Below, piece after piece: positions 47,004 to 57,829 of a stretch of DNA of 64,000 nucleotides. The position numbers and the translations under genes are program-made. Numbering within the stretch: position 1 is the first letter of the stretch; the number at the start of each line of letters is the position of its first letter. The DNA is from an uncultured Pelagibacteraceae bacterium (GTDB lineage Bacteria > Pseudomonadota > Alphaproteobacteria > Pelagibacterales > AG-422-B15). Location: assembly GCA_902619105.1 (NCBI GenBank), contig CACNCV010000001.1, forward strand, positions 332,706-396,705, in the 5' to 3' direction. The notes under the pieces are model-generated. The model was not told the DNA's origin. It saw only the letters and a list, made by a program, of their open reading frames with translations, and made no database searches.

Positions 47004-47032
47004 TATATATACAACATGTTGAATATACTCAA
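47004..47032 (-). promoter_or_regulatory. Putative promoter with palindromic spacer upstream of dsbA
   Basis: On the minus strand TTGAGT and TATATA are separated by 17 bp; inside the spacer lies the perfect palindrome CAACATGTTG (47012-47021). The -10 is about 20 bp before the dsbA ATG, so the leader is short. The layout suits an operator overlapping a sigma70-type promoter, but no regulator is identified. Confidence 0.4.
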
Positions 47033-47092
47033 TTTTTCCTTATTTTAATAGGATTTATTACTCTGTTGGAGTAGCAGAAAATTTTGTTTGAA

Positions 47093-47560
47093 TTAGGACT
47101 TTAAAATTTTTGAAGCGATTTTTTCAAAGTTTCTTCTAAGATCAGGATATTTTTTTAGTTCATCATAATTCTTACTTTGGCTCTTAATATCACTTTCTAA
47201 TTTATTGATTTTAATTGTTTTTTTAACCTTAATTGATGCTTGTATTATTTCAACTTTGTTGATCACTTCATAGCCAAAAAAAAGATTAATTTTTTTAATT
47301 ATTTTCTCTCGCTCGTGCTCAAACGCAAAAGCCACACTTCTATCAATTTTAACAATTAATTTACCATTATTTTTTTCACTACTCTTTCCTATTTTAAGCC
47401 TTAAAGGGACAGTTAATTTTGCAAATTTTTTGCCTACAATTCTCTCCCAATTTGCTAAGAGTTCTAACTCTGAAAAACCTCTTGATTTAAGAATTTTCTT
47501 TGCTTCTTCTGGAAGAAGATTTGATAATATTTGAGGGCCGCTTAATTTCTTTTGAAACAT
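47093..47560 (-). CDS. DUF721 (DciA-like) protein
   Basis: 155-aa DUF721 protein. The core LLPEEAKKILKSRGFSELELLANWERIVGKKFAKLTVPLRLKIG...LIVKIDRSVAFAFEHEREKIIKKINLFFGYEVINKVEIIQ matches the family. DciA-type members load or support replicative helicase DnaB in bacteria lacking DnaC; this shorter alphaproteobacterial kind is uncharacterized, so function is inferred. Divergent from mutY across 21 bp and upstream of dsbA. Confidence 0.82.
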   Translation of the reverse strand: MFQKKLSGPQILSNLLPEEAKKILKSRGFSELELLANWERIVGKKFAKLTVPLRLKIGKSSEKNNGKLIVKIDRSVAFAFEHEREKIIKKINLFFGYEVINKVEIIQASIKVKKTIKINKLESDIKSQSKNYDELKKYPDLRRNFEKIASKILKS

Positions 47561-47581
47561 AAAAAATAAAGTAACACGAAA

Positions 47582-49777
<2,196 letters not shown>

Positions 49778-49796
49778 AATGACTTAATTTATTTTC

Positions 49797-50411
49797 TTAA
49801 TTCAATATATTGTAGATTGGTTTGAAACTTTTTCGATGGATAGGGGTAATTCCATGAGACTTCAGAGCCAAAAGGTGCTCTTTTGTTCCGTACCCTGCAT
49901 TTTTTTCAAATGAATATTCAGGATATTTGTCAGCAAGATTGGTCATAATCTTATCTCTGTAAACTTTGGCTAGAATTGAAGCTGCAGCAATTGAAATTGA
50001 TTTACTGTCACCTTTAACAATTGGTTTACATTTTAAATCAACTTTAGGCGTATATATTCCATCAATAAGAGACATTGATGGTACTATTTTTAGAGACTCA
50101 ATAGCTCTTTTCATTGCAAGTAACGAAGCTTGTAAAATATTTAAATTATCAATTTCTTCTACTGACGCCTCTCCATATGCATAATGACTGTTTAATCTAA
50201 TTTTTTCTGCAATTATTTCTCTTTTATTTTTTGATATTTTTTTTGAATCTCTAATACCTGCAGGAAGGTTGTTTTTATCCAAAATTACTGCTGCTGCCAC
50301 TACTGGTCCCGCTAAAGGACCACGTCCTACCTCATCAACACCAGCAACTGGATAATTAAAATTTTTTTCAAAATCCAACAAATTGATTTGATCGTTAAAA
50401 TTATGATTCAA
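49797..50411 (-). CDS. rnhB: Ribonuclease HII
   Basis: 204-aa RNase excising ribonucleotides from DNA. Catalytic residues in VAGVDEVGRGPLAGPVVAAAVIL (DE) and later SLIDGIY and SIAAASILAKVYRDKIM; GYGTKEHLLALKSHGITPIHRKSF is the conserved C-terminus. Upstream of ccrM on the same strand, a standard alphaproteobacterial pair. Start overlaps the glycosylase gene by 11 bp. Confidence 0.96.
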   Translation of the reverse strand: MNHNFNDQINLLDFEKNFNYPVAGVDEVGRGPLAGPVVAAAVILDKNNLPAGIRDSKKISKNKREIIAEKIRLNSHYAYGEASVEEIDNLNILQASLLAMKRAIESLKIVPSMSLIDGIYTPKVDLKCKPIVKGDSKSISIAAASILAKVYRDKIMTNLADKYPEYSFEKNAGYGTKEHLLALKSHGITPIHRKSFKPIYNILN

Positions 50412-51156
50412 CTTTTTTCTTAAGACTTTTTAAGTCCTCCCACGAATATTTTTTTTGTCCAGGTTGCCTTAATAAAAAAGCAGGGTGGAAAGTGGGTAGG
50501 GTGGGATATTTTTTTTTATTAATTTCAATATCTACCCATTTACCCCTAATCTTTGTTATACCTTCAGTATTTCTAATAAGTGCATAAGTCGCTGTTGATC
50601 CTAATAGCAATATTGCTTTAGGATTAATCAACTCTATGTGTTTCTTAATCATTGGCAGACACATATCTATTTCTTCGTCAGTGGGCCGTCTGTTATTAGG
50701 AGGTCTCCAAGGTACAATATTTGCAATATATACCTTTTCTCGATTAAGGTTTATCGCCTCAAGCATTTTATCTAAGAGTTTGCCGCTTCTACCAACAAAG
50801 GGTTTTCCTTGAATATCCTCATCATGGCCAGGAGCTTCACCAATAAGCATAATTTCTGATTTTGGGTTTCCATCAGAAAACACCATATTTGTTGCACTTT
50901 CGTGAAGCTTACATTTGTCATAATTTGCCATGAAGTCTTTTAATGAATCTAATGATTCTAGTGAGTTGATAGTTTTTTGATCCTCAATCGATGAGTTATT
51001 AACAGATATAGAGCTGTCACTAGTTTTTGATTTCGATGATTTTTTATTTCCGTAGCGATTTTTTGGCTTATTTCCAATGTTTTCATTCACTCCACTCATC
51101 TTTAATTGGTTGAGCTGCTTCAGTGTGTTTTGAGCTTTTGCGTTGGTCATAAACAA
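50401..51156 (-). CDS. Uracil-DNA glycosylase, family 4-like
   Basis: 251-aa enzyme with a low-complexity Ser/Lys/Asn-rich N-terminal ~70 residues and a UDG domain: IMLIGEAPGHDEDIQGKPFVGRSGKLLDKML (motif A), VYIANIVPWRPPNNRRPT, LLLGSTATYALI and TFHPAFLLRQP (motif B). Classical family 4 has four Fe-S cysteines; only C82 (KCKLHE) and one in DMCLPMI are seen, and the usual KCRPP is VPWRPP, so a normal cluster is unlikely. Removes uracil from deaminated cytosine. Upstream of rnhB with 11 bp overlap. Confidence 0.9.
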   Translation of the reverse strand: MFMTNAKAQNTLKQLNQLKMSGVNENIGNKPKNRYGNKKSSKSKTSDSSISVNNSSIEDQKTINSLESLDSLKDFMANYDKCKLHESATNMVFSDGNPKSEIMLIGEAPGHDEDIQGKPFVGRSGKLLDKMLEAINLNREKVYIANIVPWRPPNNRRPTDEEIDMCLPMIKKHIELINPKAILLLGSTATYALIRNTEGITKIRGKWVDIEINKKKYPTLPTFHPAFLLRQPGQKKYSWEDLKSLKKKVES

Positions 51157-51196
51157 ATTGAATTATAATACCTATAAACTAAATATATAGTTAATA

Positions 51197-52843
51197 ATGG
51201 ATACTATTCAGCAAAGAGAATCAATGGAGTACGATGTTGTAATCGTGGGTGCAGGTCCCTCGGGCCTTTCAACCGCGATAAAACTCAAGCAAATAAACCC
51301 AGAAATTAATGTCTGCATTGTAGAGAAAGCATCTGAGGTTGGCGCTCATATATTAAGTGGAAATGTATTTGAAACAAGAGCTCTTGATGAGCTACTTCCA
51401 GATTGGAAAACTCTAGACGGCTGTCCTCTGAAAACAAAAGTTACAAAAGAAAAGTTTTTATTTCTTTTTGAAAAGTCTCACTTTACTGTTCCCTCGTTTT
51501 TATTACCACCTGTTCAACATAATAAAGGAAACTACATTGCTAGCCTTGCGAATATGTGTAGATGGCTTGGACAAATCGCTGAAAACTTAGGAGTTGAAAT
51601 ATATCCTGGTTTTGCAGCTTCTGAAATTTTGTACGATGAAGATGGAAAAGTAAGAGGAGTGGCCACAAATGACATGGGACTGGACGTAAATAATGAAAAA
51701 AAAGATTCCTATGAGCCTGGTATTGAGCTACACGCAAAAACAACAGTATTTGCTGAAGGGTGTAGAGGCCATCTAGGTAAGCAATTAATAGAGAAGTTTG
51801 AACTCGCAAAAAATTCAGACCCACAACAGTACGGAATTGGTTTGAAAGAAATATGGGAGGTACCTGAAGAAAATCATGATGAAGGCTTAGTCTTTCATTC
51901 AACCGGTTGGCCCTTAGACAATAAAACCTATGGAGGAAGTTTTGTTTACCATGCAGAAAATAATCAAATATTTTTGGGATATGTAGTTGGACTTGATTAT
52001 AAGAACCCGTATTTGTCACCTTTTGAAGAGTTTCAAAGGTTTAAAACACATCCTGCAATAAAAAAAATGTTAAGTGGCGGAAAAAGAGTTTCCTATGGTG
52101 CTAGAGCATTGATTGAGGGTGGCATACAAAGTCTGCCTCAGATGCACATGCCTGGCGCATTATTAATTGGCTGTGATGCCGGTACGTTAAATATGCCAAA
52201 AATAAAAGGAACTCATACTGCCATGAAAAGTGGAATGATTGCTGCTGAAGCTATTAATGAATTCCTTTCGGGTAAGTCCAATGATCTATCTTGTTACGAG
52301 GCTTTATTCAAAAAAAGTTGGGTTTATAGCGAATTAAAATCTGCTAGGAATGTTAAACCTTTCTTTACAAGGTTTGGAAATATCCTTGGTATTTTACTTA
52401 CAGGAATCGATCAGTGGTTATTTATGGGAAAGCTTCCTTTTACTCTATCGCATAAACATGCTGATCATGAAACGTTAGAAGATGCAAAAGAAGCAAATAA
52501 AATAAATTATCCAAAACCAGATGGCGTTTTAACTTTTGATAGGGCTAGTTCGGTATTTCTTACTGGAACTTATCATACTGAAAATCAACCTGTTCACCTT
52601 CAATTGAAGGATAAAGAATTACCAATTAGTTACACGTTGGAAAAGTTTGATGAGCCTTCTCAAAGGTACTGTCCAGTAGGTGTTTATGAAGTTCATAGAA
52701 ATGATGATGGTTCAGATCCAAAATTTGTAATTAATAGTCAGAACTGCATACACTGCAAAACATGCGATATTAAAGAACCGTCTCAAAACATAAATTGGGT
52801 AACACCAGAGGGTGGTGGTGGCCCAAAATATGCGAATATGTAA
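51197..52843 (+). CDS. etfD: Electron transfer flavoprotein-ubiquinone oxidoreductase
   Basis: 548-aa FAD/4Fe-4S protein passing electrons from ETF to ubiquinone on the inner membrane face. N-terminal VVIVGAGPSGLSTAIKLKQI; HILSGNVFETRALDELLPDW; GCDAGTLNMPKIKGTHTAMKSG; ferredoxin domain CPVGVYEVH...NSQNCIHCKTCDIKEPSQNINWVTPEGGGGP. It links acyl-CoA and amine (e.g. dimethylglycine, sarcosine) dehydrogenases to the respiratory chain, which also fits the betaine-type genes at the window start. Confidence 0.97.
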   Translation: MDTIQQRESMEYDVVIVGAGPSGLSTAIKLKQINPEINVCIVEKASEVGAHILSGNVFETRALDELLPDWKTLDGCPLKTKVTKEKFLFLFEKSHFTVPSFLLPPVQHNKGNYIASLANMCRWLGQIAENLGVEIYPGFAASEILYDEDGKVRGVATNDMGLDVNNEKKDSYEPGIELHAKTTVFAEGCRGHLGKQLIEKFELAKNSDPQQYGIGLKEIWEVPEENHDEGLVFHSTGWPLDNKTYGGSFVYHAENNQIFLGYVVGLDYKNPYLSPFEEFQRFKTHPAIKKMLSGGKRVSYGARALIEGGIQSLPQMHMPGALLIGCDAGTLNMPKIKGTHTAMKSGMIAAEAINEFLSGKSNDLSCYEALFKKSWVYSELKSARNVKPFFTRFGNILGILLTGIDQWLFMGKLPFTLSHKHADHETLEDAKEANKINYPKPDGVLTFDRASSVFLTGTYHTENQPVHLQLKDKELPISYTLEKFDEPSQRYCPVGVYEVHRNDDGSDPKFVINSQNCIHCKTCDIKEPSQNINWVTPEGGGGPKYANM

Positions 52844-52854
52844 AGCATAAGTCT

Positions 52855-54513
52855 ATGCTTATAAGAACAATTATATTTTTACTAATATTTAACATCTCAA
52901 GCATTAATCTTCATGCAGCACAATTTATTCCGCCTCAGGTGGGCGATTACTTGGTTGCAAAAATTTCTAGTGACTCAAATGACTACAGCACAACTAAGAG
53001 ATATTATCAAAGGTTGCACAGATCGAATCCAAACGATTTACTTGCTTTAGATAGACTATTGTTGCTTAGTATCTTGGATGGAGATTTGCTTAGTGCAAAT
53101 AACTACTCTTTCAAACTTGCAAAAGCAGGCTGTGATAAAAATGTGAATTCATGTTGTATGAATAATCAATCACCACAAGGTCATCTTGTTAATGGGATTT
53201 CTTACTTAAACTCTTATAAGCCAGGTTTTGCTGATCAAAGTTTTGCAAGTATTTGGAGAGGGAATTTATCTGATAGCACGTTTGTAAGACTGCTTAGAGC
53301 TTGGGTATGGGCCGATAGTAACACAATAGATAAAAGTATGGCGCTAATCGATTTAATTTCCACAGGCGAACATCAACACCTAACACTTGTGCATAAAGCA
53401 CTAATTTATGACTATGCTGATGAGATTGAATTAGCGGAGGTTTTTTATGACCAATCTTTATCAGTACAAAGAGATTTATACGTTTTACGTCTATATTATA
53501 ATTTTCTACATCGAAATAATTTGACTGAGAAGAAAGATGCTTTTGCAGATGAGTTTTTGTCTTCATATGATGAAGAATTTCAAAATAAATTTTTAACTTC
53601 AAATAAAAATAGGATTATTCAAAACCCTCTTCAAGGAATAGGAGTGGTTTTATTTAATTCACAGCTTTTGATTGAGGATTTAAATGAAGAACTCGCACAT
53701 ATGTTATATCAACTAGCAATTGACACCTCTCCTAATTTACATGAGATCAAGTATATATTTGCCTCTTTTCTTAATCAGTTGGAAAATCATGATAAAGCAA
53801 GAGAGGTGCTGAGTTATATTCCAAAGAAGCATTATCTCGGTAATTTTGCCGCAATTCAAATTTCAGATGCATATAGCTACGAGGGCAACAATGAAAAAGC
53901 AATTCAAAATTTAAATACCTTTGTGGAGGTTGATGATAGCTTTGAAGTTTACCTTTCACTTGGAAATTATCACCGCTATGAGAAGAATTGGTCTGATGCA
54001 ATTGATAACTATGATCATGCATTAAAGCTTGGTAAAAAATTTGATAAAGAAAACATTTGGGAAGTTTACTTTAATATTGGAATTGTTCATGAACGTTCTA
54101 AAAATTGGAAGTTAGCTGAAAAGAATTTAAAAAGATCATTGAAACTATCTGAAGATCAAGCAGATGTTCTCAATTATTTAGGATATTCTTATATCGATAT
54201 GGATCAAAATATATCCGAGGCTAAAGTCATGATAGAACAAGCAATGGAATTGAAACCAAACGATCCATACATAGTTGATAGCCTTGCATGGTATTATTTT
54301 AAAGTTGGTAAGTATAATGAAGCTCTATCTTTGTTGGAGTTTTCTCTAGATATGATGCCATACGATCCAACTGTAAATGATCATTATGGTGATGTGCTCT
54401 GGAAGCTGGGAAATGAACTTGAAGCACGTTTTTATTGGCAGAAAGCCATAGATTTAGATCAGGAAAATATATTTGAGGACAAAGTTAAAATCAAACTACT
54501 TAAAGGAATCTAA
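52855..54513 (+). CDS. Exported tetratricopeptide-repeat protein
   Basis: 552 aa from ATG 52855, which gives a clean signal peptide (MLIRTIIFLLIFNISSINLHAAQF); the ORF-track start at 52795 lies inside etfD. The C-terminal half has several TPR units (e.g. FEVYLSLGNYHRYEKNWSDAIDNYDHALKLGKK, NIGIVHERSKNWKLAEKNLKRSLKLSED, DSLAWYYFKVGKYNEALSLLEFSLDMMPYDP). Such proteins are scaffolds, possibly in the periplasm or at the outer membrane. ETF-QO / TPR / ispE is a common alphaproteobacterial order. Partner unknown. Confidence 0.85.
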   Translation: MLIRTIIFLLIFNISSINLHAAQFIPPQVGDYLVAKISSDSNDYSTTKRYYQRLHRSNPNDLLALDRLLLLSILDGDLLSANNYSFKLAKAGCDKNVNSCCMNNQSPQGHLVNGISYLNSYKPGFADQSFASIWRGNLSDSTFVRLLRAWVWADSNTIDKSMALIDLISTGEHQHLTLVHKALIYDYADEIELAEVFYDQSLSVQRDLYVLRLYYNFLHRNNLTEKKDAFADEFLSSYDEEFQNKFLTSNKNRIIQNPLQGIGVVLFNSQLLIEDLNEELAHMLYQLAIDTSPNLHEIKYIFASFLNQLENHDKAREVLSYIPKKHYLGNFAAIQISDAYSYEGNNEKAIQNLNTFVEVDDSFEVYLSLGNYHRYEKNWSDAIDNYDHALKLGKKFDKENIWEVYFNIGIVHERSKNWKLAEKNLKRSLKLSEDQADVLNYLGYSYIDMDQNISEAKVMIEQAMELKPNDPYIVDSLAWYYFKVGKYNEALSLLEFSLDMMPYDPTVNDHYGDVLWKLGNELEARFYWQKAIDLDQENIFEDKVKIKLLKGI

Positions 54514-54518
54514 GTACG

Positions 54519-55352
54519 TTGTTAAATACCATAAAATCCTACGCAAAAATAAATCTTTTCTTAAATGTAGTAGACAAACTTGATACTGGTTTTCACGAAT
54601 TAAACTCAGTGTTATCAAGGATCGATCTTTATGATGAGATAAGAATAAAAGATGAAAGCTCATTTAGTATCTCATATAATGGCCCTTTTGGAGACCAAGT
54701 GGGATCCAATGATCATATTTCTAAATTATTTAATTATTTAATTGATAAGAATTATTTAAAGCAGAAATCATTTGCTATTCATATTGTAAAAAATATACCA
54801 GTGGGATCGGGTTTAGGTGGCGGTTCATCAAATGTCGCAGAAATAATTAAATATTTAATAAGATCCAATTTGTTAGATAATTCAAGCTCAACTGAAATTG
54901 CAAGAGATCTTGGGTCAGACATTGAATTTTTTATTGATGAGGGATCTGCACTTATTTCTGGAAAAGGGAATGTTGATCAAAGGTTAAAAATCAATTCGGA
55001 TAAGCATTTTCTAATTGTATTTCCAAATGTTCAAAATAGTACTAAGGATATTTTTAATAAACATTCTAATTTAAGTGGAGAAAAATTCTCATACAATAAA
55101 GATACTAACTTAGATGGAATTCTAAAAGGTACATCAAATGAATTGGAAAAAACCGCACTTCTTGCTAATCAAGAAATGAAAAAAATAAGAGAATATTTAG
55201 ATAATGATATAAATTGTAAGTATGAACGAATGACAGGAAGTGGCTCTGCATATTTTACTGTTTATGAAGATAAACAAAAGGCGGAGGAAGCAATACAGAG
55301 GATATCTGAAGAACACCCCAATTGGTGGACATATTTAACGAGGTTAATATAA
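54519..55352 (+). CDS. ispE: 4-diphosphocytidyl-2-C-methyl-D-erythritol kinase
   Basis: 277-aa GHMP kinase of the MEP isoprenoid pathway. From a TTG start (54519), the N-terminus is MLNTIKSYAKINLFLNVVDKLDTGFHELNSVL; ATP loop VGSGLGGGSSNVAEIIKYL; SDIEFFIDEGSALISGKG and MTGSGSAYFTVYE follow. Six bp after the TPR gene. Supplies precursors for the prenyl synthases encoded near 9-12 kb. Confidence 0.94.
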   Translation: MLNTIKSYAKINLFLNVVDKLDTGFHELNSVLSRIDLYDEIRIKDESSFSISYNGPFGDQVGSNDHISKLFNYLIDKNYLKQKSFAIHIVKNIPVGSGLGGGSSNVAEIIKYLIRSNLLDNSSSTEIARDLGSDIEFFIDEGSALISGKGNVDQRLKINSDKHFLIVFPNVQNSTKDIFNKHSNLSGEKFSYNKDTNLDGILKGTSNELEKTALLANQEMKKIREYLDNDINCKYERMTGSGSAYFTVYEDKQKAEEAIQRISEEHPNWWTYLTRLI

Positions 55353-55371
55353 AGATTGCAAAATCTTTTTC
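55351..55371 (+). terminator. Possible intrinsic terminator after ispE
   Basis: AAAGATT-GCAA-AATCTTT is a 7-bp AT-rich inverted repeat followed by further T residues, beginning at the ispE stop. The stem is weak in GC, so this is tentative. Confidence 0.4.
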
Positions 55372-55395
55372 TTAAATTAAATAATTATATAGCGT

Positions 55396-55470
55396 TGGGG
55401 CGTGGCCAAGCGGTAAGGCACCGCTTTTTGGTAGCGGCATTCGGAGGTTCGAATCCTCCCGCCCCAGCCA
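55396..55470 (+). tRNA. tRNA-Gln(TTG)
   Basis: 75-nt cloverleaf with encoded CCA. Acceptor TGGGGCG pairs with CGCCCCA; anticodon stem CCGCT/AGCGG with loop TTTTGGT gives TTG at 55428-55430; T-arm GGAGGTTCGAATCCTCC. Reads Gln CAA/CAG codons. The U1-A72 start is typical for tRNA-Gln. Confidence 0.96.
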
Positions 55471-55485
55471 ATTAGGATCAAAAAT

Positions 55486-56037
55486 ATGAGTAATTTTTTA
55501 AGTAAGTATAAATCAGTATATGATGTCTTTTTAGATAACTGGGGCTATCAGAAACATTATGTGGCTTATTTAGAGTCTCTAATGAGACAAGAAACACTAT
55601 TACCAACACATATTAAAGAGATGATATTCGCCTATGTCTCAGGATTAAACGGCTGTGGGTACTGCAAGAATATTCATGTTGAAATATCAAAGAAAATTTT
55701 AAGAGACAAGAATGACCTAGATTTTATGAATGATATTGAACAATCACAAATAGAAGCTAAGTATAAGCCAATTCTAAAATTATCTCACAAAGTAAATGAA
55801 GACATTCGCTCAATTAATGAAGAAGATGTAGCTGCTATATTAGAATATGGCTTTGATGAAAAAGTTATATCCGAAATTATCTCCATTTGTTCTGCTGCAC
55901 AATTTATGAATACCACAGTTGTTGCTCATCAAATAAAGCCTCTTGATCAAGTTCAAAATGTTGCATCAGCGAAAATGATGATTGAGAAAGGTTACGATGG
56001 GCTTGCTGAATTTATGTTAAGAAGACGTAATAAATAA
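55486..56037 (+). CDS. AhpD-like carboxymuconolactone decarboxylase-family protein
   Basis: 183-aa all-helical protein. The redox motif is YVSGLNGCGYCKNIHVEIS, with C-x2-C followed by His as in AhpD-type alkylhydroperoxidases and peroxidase-related enzymes. LMRQETLLPTHIKEMIFAYVS is the usual preceding helix. Probably a cytosolic peroxidase/thiol reductase partner; electron donor unknown. Starts 16 bp after tRNA-Gln and ends 1 bp before convergent crcB. Confidence 0.85.
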   Translation: MSNFLSKYKSVYDVFLDNWGYQKHYVAYLESLMRQETLLPTHIKEMIFAYVSGLNGCGYCKNIHVEISKKILRDKNDLDFMNDIEQSQIEAKYKPILKLSHKVNEDIRSINEEDVAAILEYGFDEKVISEIISICSAAQFMNTTVVAHQIKPLDQVQNVASAKMMIEKGYDGLAEFMLRRRNK

Positions 56038-56038
56038 T

Positions 56039-56413
56039 TTAAAGAAATTTGAATAAACTTAGCCCAAGATAAAAAGCTATAACTGTAAATGTGAATGTCA
56101 CAAACAGATATAAAAGCGAGGCTAAAATTTCTCCGTTGCTGAATAATTGATAAAAATCCAAATTAAAAGTTGAAAAGGTCGTGAAACCTCCGAGGAAACC
56201 AATAGTTAAAAACATTTTTATATTTTGAGATATATTAACTTTATCTGCAAAATAACTAACGACTAATCCCATCAAAAATGCCCCAAGAACATTGACAACT
56301 ATTGTTCCAAATGGAAATGAACTTAAAAATAATCGATCAGTCTGTTCACTTATAAGAAAACGCAATAAAGCTCCAACGCCTCCACCTAAAAAAATGGATA
56401 ACAAAATACTCAT
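56039..56413 (-). CDS. crcB: Fluoride channel CrcB/Fluc
   Basis: 124-aa four-helix protein, functional as a dual-topology dimer exporting fluoride. GGGVGALLRFLIS, FPFGTIVVNVLGAFLMGLV (conserved Asn) and TIGFLGGFTTFSTFNLDF (Phe box and Na-binding region) are present. No fluoride riboswitch lies upstream, since its start overlaps the preceding EEP hydrolase gene (TGATG). Confidence 0.95.
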   Translation of the reverse strand: MSILLSIFLGGGVGALLRFLISEQTDRLFLSSFPFGTIVVNVLGAFLMGLVVSYFADKVNISQNIKMFLTIGFLGGFTTFSTFNLDFYQLFSNGEILASLLYLFVTFTFTVIAFYLGLSLFKFL

Positions 56414-57255
56414 CAGTTCATACCGACCAAATGAGCCAGTAATCCAAAGTGATCACTTGGAAAAAATTTATTTTTTTCTGTGCCGACAAGGTTGCACTCA
56501 ATTGGATGACCCAGACCATTAGGTCCAGGTTTACCTAAAAATATGTAATCAATTCGTCGATTATATTCTAAAGTTTTTTTTGCCCAATCATTGCTGTTTG
56601 ACCAAGTGTAACCAGGATCATTTCTATTTGTTAATTTCCATACATCTCTTAAAACGATATCGTTTACTGGCTTAGTTAAACCAGTAATCTTTCTAATTTC
56701 ATCACTTTCTGGATCCGCATTGAAATCTCCACACAAAATTATAGGGAATTTTGATTGTTCTAATTTACTAATGTATTCTATTATTTGATTTACTTGACCT
56801 TCTCTTACTTGCTGATGTTCATATTTATAATTAAGGTGAGTGCAAATAACGTTTATTGTCTCACTTTTATATTTTAATGAAAGATGAAGCAAAAATCTTT
56901 TTTCATCTTTCTCTGCTTCAGTCTCAAACATTACGGTATGGTGAGAATTGATTGGGAATTTAGTAATGATTGCATTTCCAAACGCAACACCATCAAATTC
57001 AAATGATTTTTCAAAGATATAGTTATACCCAAGTTGATCTGCGATTATTTTGGCCTGACTTTCATCAGTTTCTTCCCACACTTCTTGTAGACACAAAATA
57101 TCTGGACAAGAATTATTGATTTCAGAAATGATTAGATTTTCTCGTTCCTTATAGTTTTCAAATTTCCACCATACGTTCCAGGTTAAAAGCTTAATTATCT
57201 CAGTGTTTAAATTAATTGAACTTGCATCTGGATCAGGAAAAGATTTATCACTCAT
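56413..57255 (-). CDS. Endonuclease/exonuclease/phosphatase-family hydrolase
   Basis: 280-aa metal-dependent phosphodiesterase of the DNase I/exonuclease III fold. LLTWNVWWKFENYKERENLIISEINNSCPDILCLQEVWEE (Asn and Glu ligands), ICTHLNY, CGDFNADPESDEI and FFPSDHFGLLAHL (DH pair) mark the active site. No signal peptide. The substrate may be nucleic acid, phospholipid or a phosphoinositide; not determinable. Between maoC and crcB in a minus-strand unit. Confidence 0.87.
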   Translation of the reverse strand: MSDKSFPDPDASSINLNTEIIKLLTWNVWWKFENYKERENLIISEINNSCPDILCLQEVWEETDESQAKIIADQLGYNYIFEKSFEFDGVAFGNAIITKFPINSHHTVMFETEAEKDEKRFLLHLSLKYKSETINVICTHLNYKYEHQQVREGQVNQIIEYISKLEQSKFPIILCGDFNADPESDEIRKITGLTKPVNDIVLRDVWKLTNRNDPGYTWSNSNDWAKKTLEYNRRIDYIFLGKPGPNGLGHPIECNLVGTEKNKFFPSDHFGLLAHLVGMN

Positions 57256-57257
57256 TT

Positions 57258-57713
57258 TTAAGGAAATGCTACCATGATTTGTTCTGCAACATACGCTGGT
57301 TTGTCTTGTCCTTCAATTTCGAGAGTAGCCTCACTGATTACCTGCGTTCCGTCGTTATCCAATTTGTTTACCTCTTTAATTTTTATTCCCATTCTCACAC
57401 GGGAATTAACTGGAACCATATTAATAAATCTTACTTTATTTAAGCCATAATTAATCATCATTTTGGCCCCTGTAACTGTCCAGATTTTACTAGCCAACGG
57501 TACTGATAGAGAAAGGCTTAAGAAACCATGTGCAATTGTGCTTTTAGTAGGAAGTTCTTTTTGGGCTTTTTCTTCATTAACATGAATCCACTGATGATCA
57601 TCAGTTGCATCTGCGAATAAATTTATTCTATTTTGATCAATTGACATCCAATCTGAATGTCCCATATCTTTACCTTTATAATTTTCTAAATCCTTTACAT
57701 CCACACTTTGCAT
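57258..57713 (-). CDS. MaoC-like (R)-specific enoyl-CoA hydratase
   Basis: 151-aa hot-dog-fold hydratase. Active-site FADATDDHQWIHVNEEKAQ (Asp and His) and PTKSTIAHGFLSLSLSVPL are clear. Hydrates trans-2-enoyl-CoA to (R)-3-hydroxyacyl-CoA in fatty acid or polyester metabolism; the exact substrate is unknown. The gene has a strong Shine-Dalgarno and leads a unit with the EEP hydrolase and crcB. Confidence 0.92.
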   Translation of the reverse strand: MQSVDVKDLENYKGKDMGHSDWMSIDQNRINLFADATDDHQWIHVNEEKAQKELPTKSTIAHGFLSLSLSVPLASKIWTVTGAKMMINYGLNKVRFINMVPVNSRVRMGIKIKEVNKLDNDGTQVISEATLEIEGQDKPAYVAEQIMVAFP

Positions 57714-57719
57714 AGTATA

Positions 57720-57724
57720 CCTCC
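57720..57724 (-). promoter_or_regulatory. Shine-Dalgarno of the maoC-like gene
   Basis: GGAGG on the minus strand, 6 bases before the ATG at 57713; one of the few full SD sequences in this window and confirms the start. Confidence 0.7.
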
Positions 57725-57780
57725 AAAATTATTAATTATATCTTGAGAATATTATCTAATTAAAAAGATTATTGAAGTTT

Positions 57781-57786
57781 TATAAT
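57781..57786 (+). promoter_or_regulatory. Possible -10 element for the DUF1285-NUDIX-cca unit
   Basis: A perfect TATAAT lies 43 bp before the ATG of the DUF1285 gene in the 116-bp divergent spacer. No convincing -35 is found, so the call is weak in this AT-rich sequence. Confidence 0.3.
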
Positions 57787-57829
57787 GAAAAATATTGATA
57801 AATCCATTAATTATAAATTCAAGTGAAGC

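Noticed and set aside
47059-47073. Hairpin TACTC-TGTTG-GAGTA between DUF721 and dsbA as a terminator
   Set aside because: The stem is only 5 bp and no T-run follows on either strand.
49784-49800. TTAA-N9-TTAA near ccrM as a CtrA box
   Set aside because: CtrA sites need TTAA-N7-TTAA; spacing is wrong and the motif sits at the rnhB stop in AT-rich DNA.
51540-52019. 159-aa minus-strand ORF inside etfD
   Set aside because: Fully antisense to conserved etfD coding sequence; composition (His/Leu/Gln-rich) looks like a shadow frame.
53294-53602. 102-aa minus-strand ORF inside the TPR gene
   Set aside because: Antisense to coding sequence with signal peptide and TPR repeats; no domain or ribosome site.
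56413-57255. Fluoride riboswitch expected upstream of crcB
   Set aside because: The crcB start overlaps the preceding coding gene, leaving no leader, and no riboswitch fold is seen before the first gene of the unit.
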